From the NCBI RefSeq assembly GCF_005116505.1, contig NZ_SWBR01000003.1:544104-608103 (forward strand): 64,000 nt of DNA, read 5' to 3'. A model generated the notes under the pieces. It saw nothing but the letters and a program-made list of their open reading frames with translations. It ran no database searches and was not told where the DNA came from. Positions 27,349 to 36,812 of this stretch are shown here, in pieces. This DNA comes from Pedobacter polaris. GTDB taxonomy: Bacteria > Bacteroidota > Bacteroidia > Sphingobacteriales > Sphingobacteriaceae. The translations under genes were made by a program, and so were the position numbers. How positions within the stretch are numbered: the first letter of the stretch is position 1; each line of letters begins with the position of its first letter.

Positions 27349-27967
27349 TTTTGATTAAGCTAAAACCTCTTCCCCAAGCCAGATACATAATCATCGACAT
27401 GGCACCATGAAAATACCAAATTATTAAATTCATTTCCTTGTTTTTGGTTACAAATACAATGTAGTTAGACAAGATAAAAATAATACATACTACTGGGAAA
27501 TAAACTAAAATACCAATATTAAACCAGCTGGTGGGTTTTTGAATCCAGTTTTCTGTAAAACCACTTTTGTATAAATAAAGTAAACAGAAAAAAGTTATTA
27601 AAATAGCTTCTAAAGGTCTGGTATAAGTATTAAATGTATATATGCTCTGTATAAAAGTGAAATTTATAATGCACAATATTGGGAAGAGAATGGTAAAGTA
27701 AAGCAGTACTTTTTTAATTAACGGTTCAGTAAATAGCGTTCGAAAATAGCTTAAAATGAGAATAGCTTCTACAATAGTATATAAATGTAGTAAAGGCAAA
27801 TTCTTCATTCTATACACAATAAAAATTATTGCTGCAAGATTAATTAAACCTGACGCTACCAAATAATAAAAAAGAAGTTTAGGACCAGCTTTGGCAGTCT
27901 TAAAATTAAGTACCCCAAATAGTATAGGTATCAATATACTAAGGGGTACAATATAGGTTAAAAACAT
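27338..27967 (-). CDS. Seven-helix-like membrane protein, possible sensor partner of the kinase
   Basis: The 209-residue protein is almost wholly hydrophobic, with about six or seven predicted membrane helices and short loops. I recognise no domain. Its end overlaps the histidine kinase start by 11 nt, which implies coupled translation. It may supply the missing sensory part of that kinase, but this is inference. Confidence 0.75.
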   Translation of the reverse strand: MFLTYIVPLSILIPILFGVLNFKTAKAGPKLLFYYLVASGLINLAAIIFIVYRMKNLPLLHLYTIVEAILILSYFRTLFTEPLIKKVLLYFTILFPILCIINFTFIQSIYTFNTYTRPLEAILITFFCLLYLYKSGFTENWIQKPTSWFNIGILVYFPVVCIIFILSNYIVFVTKNKEMNLIIWYFHGAMSMIMYLAWGRGFSLIKNDR

Positions 27968-27973
27968 AATTGA

Positions 27974-28375
27974 TTAAGGAACAAACAATGGGCTTTCAGG
28001 GTCACAAACATCCGGACATGGTTTGGTGAAATCATAGATTTCAGAATCCCCACCTTGTAGTTCATCAGACGTGGGTATAAGATCTTTTCCTTCCTTATCA
28101 ACTGCAACAATTAGTGCAGTTACATCATCATCTAATTGTTGGTCAGTTAGCTTAACAGCAAAATAAGCCCTTACACCCTGAAGCGAGTTCGTAATATTTC
28201 CATCATCATCTAATGATGAATATTTTTCTACAATCGCCATAAGATCACTAATGGGAATTAAAATTGCTCTCGGGATGTTCGTATCCGGAATTTGACCTTT
28301 CATTTGATCTCTGAAACGGGTTACTCTTGCTATAGCAGCATTGAGTGGAATGGTGGGAACGTTAATTGGTTTCAT
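27974..28375 (-). CDS. Small conserved protein with C-terminal CPDVCD motif
   Basis: The 133-residue soluble protein begins MKPINVPTIPLNAAIARVTRFRDQM and ends with TKPCPDVCDPESPLFVP. The Cys-Pro-x-x-Cys tail is characteristic of a Bacteroidota hypothetical family that I have no function for. There is no signal peptide. It is the first gene of the kinase operon, 6 nt before the membrane protein, and is transcribed divergently from the response regulator. Confidence 0.75.
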   Translation of the reverse strand: MKPINVPTIPLNAAIARVTRFRDQMKGQIPDTNIPRAILIPISDLMAIVEKYSSLDDDGNITNSLQGVRAYFAVKLTDQQLDDDVTALIVAVDKEGKDLIPTSDELQGGDSEIYDFTKPCPDVCDPESPLFVP

Positions 28376-28467
28376 AATTTTAAATTTTCACTAATCTAAA
28401 AAAAAAACGACATTGTACACTTATAGCGCACAAATTTTATAATTTCAAGGTTTCAAATCACGCTCAA

Positions 28468-29139
28468 ATGAATATCAATATTGCTATAGCAGACGACCAA
28501 AAACTATTTAGAAAAGGGATGGCTGCCCTAGTTGGTTCTTTCGAAAATATGTCGCTAATTTTCGAAGCAGAAAACGGTAAAGAATTGCTTGCACTTTGCG
28601 AAAGTGCTGTTATAAAACCAGATATTATTTTGCTTGATCTTTCCATGCCTGAGTTGAATGGATTAGATGCATTGAAAATATTAAAAGAGAAATATCCAAA
28701 ATTAGGGGTAATTGTTTTAACTATCCACGAAGCAGAAAATTTTATTCTTGCTACGATACAAGCAGGAGCAAATGGCTATTTAGCAAAAAATGCTGAACCA
28801 GAGGAAGTAGAATTAGCTATTAGAGAGGTATATAAAAACGATTTCCATTTTACACTGCCGATGCTTGAAATTATGCGTAAGGGTTTAGTGAAAAAAATAC
28901 AGCCAGTAACATTTGAAAATGAAGATAATATAACTGCAAGAGAAAAAGAGGTACTCCAGTTAATTTGTAAACAGTTTAGTAGCAATGAGATTGCAGAGAA
29001 ATTATTTCTAAGTAATAGAACGGTAGAAGGGCACAGAAATAATTTACTTCTAAAAACTGGTAGTCGAAATACAGCCGGACTTGTATTATATGCCTTAAAG
29101 CACAAAATCATCGACTTAGCTAATTTTTCTTTCTCTTAA
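28468..29139 (+). CDS. NarL/FixJ-family response regulator
   Basis: A receiver domain (about 1-125) contains the acidic pocket (IADDQ), the phospho-acceptor in IILLDLSMPELNG and the conserved lysine in YLAKNAEPEE. The C-terminal LuxR-type helix-turn-helix (about 155-220) reads TAREKEVLQLICKQFSSNEIA and later NRTVEGHRNN. It is divergent from, and a likely partner of, the HisKA_3 kinase at 26566-27348. Target genes are unknown. Confidence 0.93.
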   Translation: MNINIAIADDQKLFRKGMAALVGSFENMSLIFEAENGKELLALCESAVIKPDIILLDLSMPELNGLDALKILKEKYPKLGVIVLTIHEAENFILATIQAGANGYLAKNAEPEEVELAIREVYKNDFHFTLPMLEIMRKGLVKKIQPVTFENEDNITAREKEVLQLICKQFSSNEIAEKLFLSNRTVEGHRNNLLLKTGSRNTAGLVLYALKHKIIDLANFSFS

Positions 29140-29335
29140 TTATTTTTCAACTAGGTATTTTTACCTGTTTGCCACGTGTTTTTACCCGAAAACAATACAA
29201 GGCAAAACTACGCTCAAAATCATTTTAAAATTATTGTCACTTAGCATCGCTAAACGAGCAATGATTTAACCTTTGTTGTGATAAGGAACATTATCCGCTT
29301 AGCTTTTAAGCCCAATGCACCTTATTTAACAAACA

Positions 29336-30040
29336 ATGGAACATATAGATAAAATTAAAGCGCTACAAGCAAAAGCCGGAATAGAAGCAGATGGTATCGT
29401 TTCATCAAAAACTTGGTTAAATATTCATTATTTATTGTTTGGATCATTGCCCTATGATATCAATATAGATTCGATAATTAAATCTATACAAAAGAAAATA
29501 AAGGTTAGGATAGATGGTTATCCCTGGCATAAAACTTGGGATATACTCTATGATTTATTGATAGTAAAGGCAGAAAAAAGTGACGTAAATAAATCAATAG
29601 ATTTACATAATGAAGAAATGTTGGACAACTTGCCCGAGGAAGTTGTCCCATTTGCTAAAGAGTTAATTACACTTGCTGCAGATCATGGAATAACTATTAG
29701 GATAACCAATAACACTAAAAATAAATTCGTTCCAAAGGATTCAAATTTTACGGGTAATGAAGGAAATTACTCCATCTATAATTTTGGTTTAGCTTTCGAT
29801 GTTAAAATTTTAGAAAAATCTGTAGCTGATGAACCTGAGTCTGATTCTCCCCATTATGAAAAGATAGCCAAGCTAGGAGAATCAATTGGATTAACCTGGA
29901 CAGGCAACAAAAAAGCATATACTACTGCAACTGATTTTGTACTAAGACCAGCTTGGGCAGTAAGAATGAAAGAAGTTGATATGGTAAAAGAGTTATGTAG
30001 AAGAAAGAAAGAAAACATCAATTTATTAGCCATACTCTAA
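29336..30040 (+). CDS. M15-like peptidoglycan peptidase homologue with lost active-site residues
   Basis: The 234 residues begin with two short peptidoglycan-binding-like repeats (about 1-75). A domain like M15 D,D/L,D-carboxypeptidases follows: YNFGLAFDV (compare H-x2-G-x-A-x-D) and LGESIGLTWTGN. The first zinc His is Tyr in SIYNFGLAFD. The terminal His of the PHFE-like motif is absent (TDFVLRPAW). No signal peptide is seen. It may bind peptidoglycan or be a phage-lysin relic. The assignment is by eye and moderate. Confidence 0.6.
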   Translation: MEHIDKIKALQAKAGIEADGIVSSKTWLNIHYLLFGSLPYDINIDSIIKSIQKKIKVRIDGYPWHKTWDILYDLLIVKAEKSDVNKSIDLHNEEMLDNLPEEVVPFAKELITLAADHGITIRITNNTKNKFVPKDSNFTGNEGNYSIYNFGLAFDVKILEKSVADEPESDSPHYEKIAKLGESIGLTWTGNKKAYTTATDFVLRPAWAVRMKEVDMVKELCRRKKENINLLAIL

Positions 30041-30092
30041 TACAAGCTCTCAATAATCAACAAACTTTCTATGATTGCAAGATTGTAGAAAC

Positions 30093-30123
30093 AAAAAAAC
30101 CTTCGAGTAATTGAAGGTTTTTT
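30093..30123. terminator. Bidirectional Rho-independent terminator
   Basis: AAAAAACCTTC and GAAGGTTTTTT are inverted arms with an 8-base loop, giving a U-tract in both directions. It lies between the converging M15-like gene and the secreted-protein gene. Confidence 0.85.
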
Positions 30124-30167
30124 GCATATACGATATAATATATGGCTAGAGAAAATGGGAAAACTCA

Positions 30168-30623
30168 TTAAGGGCGAAGAAATGCTAGTGTTTCGCCTTT
30201 GGGAAGTTCACGGGCCGTATAATGAAGACTCAATTCGCTGTTGGCATTTTTCTTTTGTAGCTGTGAGACTTCTTTTACAGCAATTGTCATTTTCCAATCC
30301 GAACCTGTGGCATCAGCAAACATCCATTTTTTCAATGTATTTCCCTTTTCATCTTTTAAGGAGATGCTTCTGCCAGTACCAGCACCTTTTATCATACAAT
30401 GTGTGTAGCTAATCCGTAATTGGTCACTATCCTTTGCTTTATCTAGTTGTAGCAATCTCAAATTTAAAGGTTGGTTCACCGCTTGCTTTAAAATGAGCTT
30501 GTTATTCAAATAAATCTCATAACTGTCCAGTCCAAATCTTGTGGTAAAACCAAACGTGGTAATGCATAAAGTAATCAGTGTAAATAGCTTAATAAACGAC
30601 TGATTGAATGTGATTTTTTTCAT
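30168..30623 (-). CDS. Small secreted protein of unknown function
   Basis: The 151-residue protein starts with a signal-like segment (IKLFTLITLCITTFGF). The mature part, beginning about RFGLDSYEIYLNNKLILKQAV, looks beta-rich. I do not recognise a family. It lies divergent from the LytS/LytTR pair, which may regulate it. It probably acts in the periplasm or on the cell surface. Confidence 0.7.
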   Translation of the reverse strand: MKKITFNQSFIKLFTLITLCITTFGFTTRFGLDSYEIYLNNKLILKQAVNQPLNLRLLQLDKAKDSDQLRISYTHCMIKGAGTGRSISLKDEKGNTLKKWMFADATGSDWKMTIAVKEVSQLQKKNANSELSLHYTARELPKGETLAFLRP

Positions 30624-30851
30624 ATTTTTAGTTTTAAATTAAAAAATATATAAGTCTTGCAACACAATATTAAGCTATTGAGATAGGGGGCCGAAAAATA
30701 GTAGACCAACAACCAGAATAGTAGACATCAGTTTTTTTATCATTATATTCATCTACTTTTTGTGTCGTTTGTCGATATAATTTTGAAGACTTAATGCTTT
30801 TCCTTTCTTTTGATAATCACCATTGATTATACTCATTTTAACCAATAGAAA

Positions 30852-31913
30852 ATGGACATTCTGGATAAACAGCTTAAGCTACCGTTTTCTAATCGCAAGG
30901 TTTCTATAAAATATGCCCTTATTCATTGTACCTATTGGTTGTTGATTACAGGATTCTTCATTTTTGAGAAAAAGTACCTCATCCATAAGGCTAGTATGCC
31001 TTATTTTGTAGCTTGTGTGAGCGTACGAATTATATTACTCATCGTAATCGCCTACCTTAACCTGCAATACTTTTTACCTAAATACCTTTTAAAAAAACAA
31101 TATCTTGCTTATTTCGCTTTAGTTATTCTTTCAGTGGCTGGGTATCTGGTAGTTCAAAGCCTGTTTGATTTTTATTTATATGGATATGTGGTAGGGCCAA
31201 TGCGCAACAGCCATTTAATGGAAGCATTGTCTTACAACTTTTTTAGCACGTTATGGTACCTTGGATTAATGCTTGCACTCAAATTGAGTTTAGATTGGTA
31301 CGGGCAGCAGCTCACCATTCAAAAGATTACCGTAGAAAAATTAAACGCAGAAGTTGATTTTCTTCGTGCCCAAGTAAATCCACACTTCTTGTTTAATGTA
31401 TTAAATAATTTGTATGCGCTTACGCTTAAAAAATCGGAGCTAGCACCCGATGTCGTGCTCAAGCTATCAGAAATGATGGAGTATATGTTGTATGACAGTA
31501 CTGATGAAAAAGTATTGCTAGAAAAGGAAGTTATTTACCTCAACAACTATATTGAATTAGAAAGGCTCAGATTCGATGGTCAGGTTACCATAGCTCTTAA
31601 TATCCATCATGAACTGAAAGGGCATAAAATTGCACCCCTGCTTTTACTGCCCTTGGTAGAAAATGCTTTTAAACATGGGTTGAGTAAACAAACTGAAAAT
31701 AATTGGTTGACCGTTGATATTAAAATGGAAAAATCAACATTGAAAATTAATATAGAAAATGCCAAACCCACTTCAGCTATCAGCAAAAGTAAAGGAGGGA
31801 TAGGGCTCAACAATTTACGAAAACGACTAGAATTACTCTATCCGAGCAAACATCAGCTTGAGCTTGAGGACAAAAAAAACAGCTTTATGGCCAAACTGGT
31901 CATTGAATTATAA
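30852..31913 (+). CDS. LytS/YehU-type sensor histidine kinase
   Basis: Four membrane helices (about 22-150) come first. A coiled-coil linker and a His_kinase (pfam06580-type) domain follow, with the phospho-acceptor in RAQVNPHFLFNVLNNL. The ATPase part has LLPLVENAFKHG (N box) and GGIGLNNLRKRL (G box). It is 16 nt upstream of a LytTR regulator and is surely its partner. The input signal is unknown. Confidence 0.93.
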   Translation: MDILDKQLKLPFSNRKVSIKYALIHCTYWLLITGFFIFEKKYLIHKASMPYFVACVSVRIILLIVIAYLNLQYFLPKYLLKKQYLAYFALVILSVAGYLVVQSLFDFYLYGYVVGPMRNSHLMEALSYNFFSTLWYLGLMLALKLSLDWYGQQLTIQKITVEKLNAEVDFLRAQVNPHFLFNVLNNLYALTLKKSELAPDVVLKLSEMMEYMLYDSTDEKVLLEKEVIYLNNYIELERLRFDGQVTIALNIHHELKGHKIAPLLLLPLVENAFKHGLSKQTENNWLTVDIKMEKSTLKINIENAKPTSAISKSKGGIGLNNLRKRLELLYPSKHQLELEDKKNSFMAKLVIEL

Positions 31914-31929
31914 AGTAACGAATTGAAAG

Positions 31930-32634
31930 ATGCTAAAATTTGTTGTTGTAGATGATGAGCCACTTGCACTTGAAGTATTAGACGGCTACCTAAAAAGAAT
32001 GGATGATGTACATTCTGTATCACTGTTTAGCAATGCAGGAGATGCTCTACGTTATTTGGAAAATCAACAAGCAGATGTACTGCTGCTTGACATTGAAATG
32101 CCGAAAATGACTGGAATTGACTTTCTAAAAGCACTATCAGATCCACCACTCACAATTTTCACTACAGCTTACCGCAATTATGCTTTTGAAGGGTTTGAAT
32201 TGGGTGTAATCGATTTTCTGTTAAAACCGATCTCCTTTGCCAGATTCTCTGCGGCAATTGATAAGGTAAGAGATTTTCTTGCGCTTAAAGTACACGATAC
32301 ACAATTGGAAACTGGTGAACCTGCTCCGGAATTTATTTTTGTGAAAAGCGGAGTAAAAAGAATCAAACTTCATTTTAACCAAGTTACCCATGTTCAAGGA
32401 CTAAAGGATTATGCCATTATACATACACTACAAGAAAGAATTGTAACCAAGGGGTCCATAAAAATGATACAAGAAATGTTTCCGCAGGCGCTTTTTATCA
32501 GGGTGCATAAATCTTTTCTGGTGTCTAATAAAGTAATTAAGCACATAGAGCGCAACCGAATCATCATCGATAACCATCAGATCCCCATTGGAAGAAGTTA
32601 CCGTGAGGAGGTAGAGAAAAAACTTAAGTTGTAA
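31930..32634 (+). CDS. LytTR-family response regulator
   Basis: The receiver domain (about 1-120) has VVDDEPLAL, the phospho-acceptor in LLLDIEMPKMTG and the lysine in DFLLKPISF. A LytTR DNA-binding domain (about 135-234) follows, with FIFVKSGVKRIKL and the C-terminal RVHKSFLVSNKVI. It pairs with the kinase directly upstream. The divergent secreted-protein gene is one candidate target. Confidence 0.93.
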   Translation: MLKFVVVDDEPLALEVLDGYLKRMDDVHSVSLFSNAGDALRYLENQQADVLLLDIEMPKMTGIDFLKALSDPPLTIFTTAYRNYAFEGFELGVIDFLLKPISFARFSAAIDKVRDFLALKVHDTQLETGEPAPEFIFVKSGVKRIKLHFNQVTHVQGLKDYAIIHTLQERIVTKGSIKMIQEMFPQALFIRVHKSFLVSNKVIKHIERNRIIIDNHQIPIGRSYREEVEKKLKL

Positions 32635-32762
32635 TTCTCCCGCATATTAAACAATTAGCCAGATCTCTTTTAAATCTGCTTTAGCTGTTAAATCAGCGGG
32701 AGTAAAATTACGGTCTACACAAAACTTAGATGACAATTGAGGCGCTAATCTATTTATGTAAA

Positions 32763-34118
32763 TTATTTTTTTGCTGGAGCAAGTAACCCAGGATACAATA
32801 CGCCGTCTGTTTTAAGGTTCAAATTTAACAGCTTTGCAATTAGCGGTGCAATATCTTCTTGGCCCATTAATGGTAACACTGTTCCAGGTTTAATCCCTTT
32901 ACCAAAAGCAACAAAACCAGTTTGTATCTCTTTAAAATCTGTAGGAAGATATCCATGGGTACCTCCACTTACTGGTGCAATTATATCGCCAATAGCAGAG
33001 GCACCAAAGCTAAAACCTTGATTTGCTGCCAATGCCATAAAAGCATTAGGATCACCCTGGGCTTTGGTTAATGCTTCTTTATCCAATACATGAAACATCC
33101 TCTGCATACCTTCTGGGAGCTGAAGAAGTGCCTGTTTTATTTTTTCTAGGCTCGCTTTGTCCTTTGGATCTTTAAGATGTAAAAATGAAGATCCACCACT
33201 TTGCTGAAAATACGCTTTCCATGCATCCTTGTTGGCATCATCGTACAAGCCCAATTTGGCTAGCATAACGTTAGGCTTAAACTGTGTGTGGATATCCACA
33301 AAACCATGATCACCTGTGATGATAAAAGTTGTATTCTTACTAATACCGGCAGCTTCTGCTGCATCCATAATGGTCTTTACGGCAACATCAGCACCTGCAA
33401 CAGCAGACCTAACCTTATCACCGTCACGGCCTTGTTCATGCTCAAAATGATCAACAAGTGCGATATGTACCGCTAAGAAGGCTGGTTTATAGCGTCTTAA
33501 AATATAGGCAGCCATTCTTGATTTATTTTGATCACTTGTATAGTAATCAATTGTAGCACCATATTCGGCAAATTTACCAACTGCATAATCCTGAACTTCT
33601 TGGAACAGTGCTGGAGGGTTAGATTCCTGAGACATTGCTTTGATCTCATCTTTCTTTTCTCCTTTTCCCTGCGGAAGAATTACATATTCTGGTAAATTGT
33701 AATTAATAGGTGCACCTACAGTAACCGGCCAGCTTACACCTGCAGTAGTTAAACCTGCGTCTTTAGCCGCAGTCCATATCGTAGGTACTTTAATATCTTT
33801 GTAATACCAGAACCATTTACCCGTAATGCCTAAAGGCTCAACAGGGGTATTGTAATAAATGCCATGTTTTGCAGGTAATACACCACTTACCATTGTTGTA
33901 TGAGAAGGATAAGTTACCGTAGGAAAACTCCCTCTTACACCTTCAGCATAAGCGCCTTTTTGCATGCCTTGGCGCAAGTTAACCATGCTCCATTGCGGAT
34001 CTAAATAAAATTCAGGTCGTAAACCATCTATGCTAATTAACACTACGTGATTTTCCTGAGCCGATAGATATCCAGCTGAAAACCAGATTAACGTTATTAG
34101 GGTGATTATTTTTTTCAT
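32763..34118 (-). CDS. Exported nucleotide pyrophosphatase/phosphodiesterase-like enzyme
   Basis: An alkaline-phosphatase superfamily enzyme with a signal peptide (about 1-20, ending SAGYLSAQ). Metal-binding Asp is in LISIDGLRPEF, and the nucleophile Thr is in FPTVTYPSHTTMVSG. Further ligands lie in HIALVDHFEH, ITGDHGFVD and the GGTHGYLP region. This is the ENPP architecture, which cleaves phosphodiesters or nucleotides outside the cytoplasm. The 451-residue length is normal. The physiological substrate cannot be read from sequence. Confidence 0.9.
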   Translation of the reverse strand: MKKIITLITLIWFSAGYLSAQENHVVLISIDGLRPEFYLDPQWSMVNLRQGMQKGAYAEGVRGSFPTVTYPSHTTMVSGVLPAKHGIYYNTPVEPLGITGKWFWYYKDIKVPTIWTAAKDAGLTTAGVSWPVTVGAPINYNLPEYVILPQGKGEKKDEIKAMSQESNPPALFQEVQDYAVGKFAEYGATIDYYTSDQNKSRMAAYILRRYKPAFLAVHIALVDHFEHEQGRDGDKVRSAVAGADVAVKTIMDAAEAAGISKNTTFIITGDHGFVDIHTQFKPNVMLAKLGLYDDANKDAWKAYFQQSGGSSFLHLKDPKDKASLEKIKQALLQLPEGMQRMFHVLDKEALTKAQGDPNAFMALAANQGFSFGASAIGDIIAPVSGGTHGYLPTDFKEIQTGFVAFGKGIKPGTVLPLMGQEDIAPLIAKLLNLNLKTDGVLYPGLLAPAKK

Positions 34119-34341
34119 ATTATATTATTTGAGGCGAAGGTATTTGTTTAACATGCTTTTAAGGTTTTATAAATATTAAGAAAATATTAATATTAGCAAT
34201 GTTTACGAACCAGTTTAGATACAATAAATATAAGAAAATCTGACTTAATGAATATGGTAACTGCCTAGTGGGTAATGCTTTAAATCGGATATTAAAACTA
34301 CAAGAAATTCATATAGCTTATACTGGCTAATATGATAGAGA

Positions 34342-35172
34342 TTAGTGTGCTTGAAACTTCAAGTATTCAAGTGGTGTTTTTCCAGTATAAACTTTAAAGT
34401 CTTTTAAAAAGTGATTCGAATCATAGTACCCGTTTGATATTGCTATGCGCATCAAATCCACATCTTTACTTCCAACCAGCTCAAGGTACGCATTAATAAA
34501 ACGTTGGAGTTGAATATATTCTTTTGGTAAGAGTCCGATATGTTGTGTGAAACTTCTTTCCAACCACTTATAGTTTACACCAGCATTATTGGTCACACTT
34601 CTTACAGTGCTTTTCCCTTTTATTTTATGGATATAATCTAATGTTCGTTGTAAGATTGTAGGTGTTTCTATCGCTGTAAAAGTTTGCTGAATGTATGTTT
34701 CCACAAATGCTACTTTTTCGTTAACAGAACCGCATTTAAAAAATTTTGCTATGCTGAAGTTATTGTTCTTAGCGATACATTCAAATGGAGTAACTGGATT
34801 ATATCTAAAATATTGAGCATTTAAATCAAACAACTGATAGAAAGCACTTGGATGAAAACGAACTATGAAAACCTGATTTGTGTTATTGTTGTATTTCACA
34901 TACACATTCTTAATTGAGCCAGCACTTGCCCATGCAGCTTTAATTTCGAAGGTGTCATTTTCCCCTGTTACCGCTACTGTATCCTCACTACTTTGCAAAA
35001 ATACAAGCACCGGAAAGCCATCATTGAAAATAAGCTGTGTATTGTTTTTTGGATCTCTAGAGAAAACATAAAATCCCTCTATAACAGATTCAAGCTCTTT
35101 TGAAGGGCTAATTCTATAGCCATCCTCATTAAATTCCCCTAATTGTATCTTTTTCAGATAATTTATTGGCAT
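34342..35172 (-). CDS. AraC-family transcriptional regulator
   Basis: The 276-residue protein has a DUF6597-like N-terminal region (about 10-150) and a C-terminal AraC double helix-turn-helix (about 170-276). The second helix-turn-helix reads ISNGYYDSNHFLKDFKVYTGKTP, the typical AraC signature. The gene is monocistronic, and its target is unknown. The divergent neighbour map is unlikely to be regulated by it. Confidence 0.88.
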   Translation of the reverse strand: MPINYLKKIQLGEFNEDGYRISPSKELESVIEGFYVFSRDPKNNTQLIFNDGFPVLVFLQSSEDTVAVTGENDTFEIKAAWASAGSIKNVYVKYNNNTNQVFIVRFHPSAFYQLFDLNAQYFRYNPVTPFECIAKNNNFSIAKFFKCGSVNEKVAFVETYIQQTFTAIETPTILQRTLDYIHKIKGKSTVRSVTNNAGVNYKWLERSFTQHIGLLPKEYIQLQRFINAYLELVGSKDVDLMRIAISNGYYDSNHFLKDFKVYTGKTPLEYLKFQAH

Positions 35173-35282
35173 ATGGCAAATTTACGAGAAATCTCAATCG
35201 ATGGCGCATAATACCATGTCTAATATTTACTATGAGCACAGTTTTAATACCCCTAGCTTTGTACAGTTGAAGGATATTATTT

Positions 35283-36041
35283 ATGATTATAAAAACGGAA
35301 GAAGAGCTACAGGGTATAAGGAAAGTGAGTGAGGCTGTTGCACTTACCTTAGGGAAAATGAAAGCATATACTCAAATAGGTATGTCTACAAAAGATATAG
35401 ATGAATACGGAAGACAATTATTAGAGAATCTCGGTGCAAAGTCTGCTCCATTCGAAACCTATGGTTTCCCAGGTTATAGCTGCATCAGCGTTAATAAGGA
35501 ATTTGCTCATGGCGTTCCATCAGATAAAGTCAATTTAAAAAATGGCGACATAATTAATATTGATGTATCTGCAGAACTAGATGGCTTTTGGTCTGATAAT
35601 GGATGTTCATTTATTGTTGGAGAAGATGTGCAAGGCGTACAACATTTAATAGATACTTCAAAAGAAATATTACTTGATGCAATTGCTCAAATTAGTGGCG
35701 GAGTAAGAATTGCTGATATTGGAAAGCTGATGGAAACCAAAGCCAAAAAAGCAGGATATACCGTTATTCGAGATTTAGGTGGTCATGGAGTTGGACGAAG
35801 TTTACACGAAGAGCCAGATGCGATAATGAATTATTATGACCGTGATGATAAAAGACGGTTCAGAAAGGATTCTACCGTTGCTATTGAAACCTTTATTTCT
35901 ACCAAATCTGCATTTATTGAAACGATGGAAGATGGTTGGGCTTTTGTAGGCAATAAAGGTGGATTTGTAGCCCAACATGAACATACGATATTGATAACGT
36001 CTGGCAAACCCATAATTTTAACAGCAGCGAATGGAATATAA
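35283..36041 (+). CDS. map: Methionine aminopeptidase, type I
   Basis: Removes the initiator methionine from new proteins. The five dinuclear metal ligands are visible: Asp in NIDVSAEL, Asp in GFWSDNG, His in GHGVGRSLHEEP, Glu in AIETFIS and Glu in QHEHTI. The 252-residue length is normal for type I without the N-terminal zinc extension. It is not placed next to ribosomal genes, so this may be an accessory copy. That is inference, as the rest of the genome is not seen. Confidence 0.95.
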   Translation: MIIKTEEELQGIRKVSEAVALTLGKMKAYTQIGMSTKDIDEYGRQLLENLGAKSAPFETYGFPGYSCISVNKEFAHGVPSDKVNLKNGDIINIDVSAELDGFWSDNGCSFIVGEDVQGVQHLIDTSKEILLDAIAQISGGVRIADIGKLMETKAKKAGYTVIRDLGGHGVGRSLHEEPDAIMNYYDRDDKRRFRKDSTVAIETFISTKSAFIETMEDGWAFVGNKGGFVAQHEHTILITSGKPIILTAANGI

Positions 36042-36103
36042 GTAGTAATGCTGAAATAAATACCGTTCTCTAATGCGCTTTAAAAAGCGACCCAGTTAGG
36101 TCT

Positions 36104-36355
36104 TTACTTCAAATTTCGCTCTTTTAATAGATCTTCTAATTCTTTGGTATTATATTTCGAATTATTAATCAATTTATAAGCAAGAAACAAAGGGATTAGA
36201 GTGAGAAATCCTAAACTGTTTTTTATAACGCTGTAAAATACAATTCCTATCAAAAATCCAATTAATACAGCATTAGTTATGGAAGCTGATTTCAATTTTT
36301 TTGCTTCTTGTAACAATTCTTGGTCTGTTAATTCTGCTAATTCTTTTTTTGTCAT
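36104..36355 (-). CDS. Small membrane protein of unknown function
   Basis: The 83 residues have a charged helical start (MTKKELAELTDQELLQEAKKLK), two membrane helices (about 28-47 and 49-62) and a charged tail. Such short proteins are common in Bacteroidota and no function is assigned. It stands alone. Confidence 0.65.
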   Translation of the reverse strand: MTKKELAELTDQELLQEAKKLKSASITNAVLIGFLIGIVFYSVIKNSLGFLTLIPLFLAYKLINNSKYNTKELEDLLKERNLK

Positions 36356-36504
36356 TTCTCCTGATTTTTGAAAATAATCACCCTGTCGATAGGTTCATAA
36401 CTAACTCTCAAATATAAATAATAGACTTGGTTACTCAAAATCTGGAATTGTATTTAACTAACTGAACGGATGTTTATTGAATTACCGATTACCTCAGAAA
36501 TGAC

Positions 36505-36535
36505 ATAAAAAACAGGAATTGATGTTCAATTCCTG
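36505..36535 (-). terminator. Rho-independent terminator behind a tRNA-like remnant
   Basis: On the minus strand CAGGAATTGA-ACA-TCAATTCCTG is a perfect 10-bp stem followed by TTTTTT. Its place, directly behind the tRNA-like sequence, mirrors the terminator behind the tRNA-Leu gene at 40164-40207. Confidence 0.8.
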
Positions 36536-36537
36536 TT

Positions 36538-36570
36538 AGTACCCCCAGACGTACTGAAATCGAACCAGTT
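36538..36570 (-). pseudogene. tRNA 3'-end remnant
   Basis: On the minus strand ACTGG-TTCGATT-TCAGT forms a T-arm with the canonical TTCGA loop. It is followed by a 3' acceptor-like GGGGGTACTA. No anticodon arm, D arm or 5' acceptor strand is present, so this is not a functional tRNA. It resembles the 3' part of the tRNA-Leu at 40210 (GGTTCGACTCC... GGGTACCA). It may be the far attachment site left by island integration. Confidence 0.5.
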
Positions 36571-36812
36571 TAAAGAATTGAATGTAATAGCTTCTATGCT
36601 AGTAAGATAATTAAGATAGTTTATTTTTGCATACGTAAATGAAAATGGTGGATCACTCTAATTTTCTACTATTATGTTTATGAACTTGCTGATTATGTAA
36701 AAGATATTCATTTTTGCTTTTCGTCCAGAAATATCAAGTTCAACTGATAAATCAAACTAGTATAAAATTCCACTGAACTTAATTATTTTCGTAAATTATT
36801 TAAATCACCAAA

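Larger units (their letters stand above)
36356..36812. other. Intergenic region with hairpin and tRNA-like remnant
   Basis: No coding sequence is visible in these 457 bases. It holds the terminator-like hairpin at 36505-36535 and a tRNA 3'-end remnant at 36538-36570 (both listed). The part from 36600 to 36812 is A/T-rich and probably contains the promoter of the DUF4365 gene, but no clear TAnnTTTG box. Confidence 0.6.

Noticed and set aside
30122..30412. A 96-codon frame on the plus strand
   Set aside because: It runs antisense through the secreted-protein gene at 30168-30623, which has a proper signal peptide, and shows no family features.
35283..36041. map as part of the accessory block
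   Set aside because: It lies outside the tRNA-like remnant and is an intact housekeeping-type enzyme with all metal ligands.
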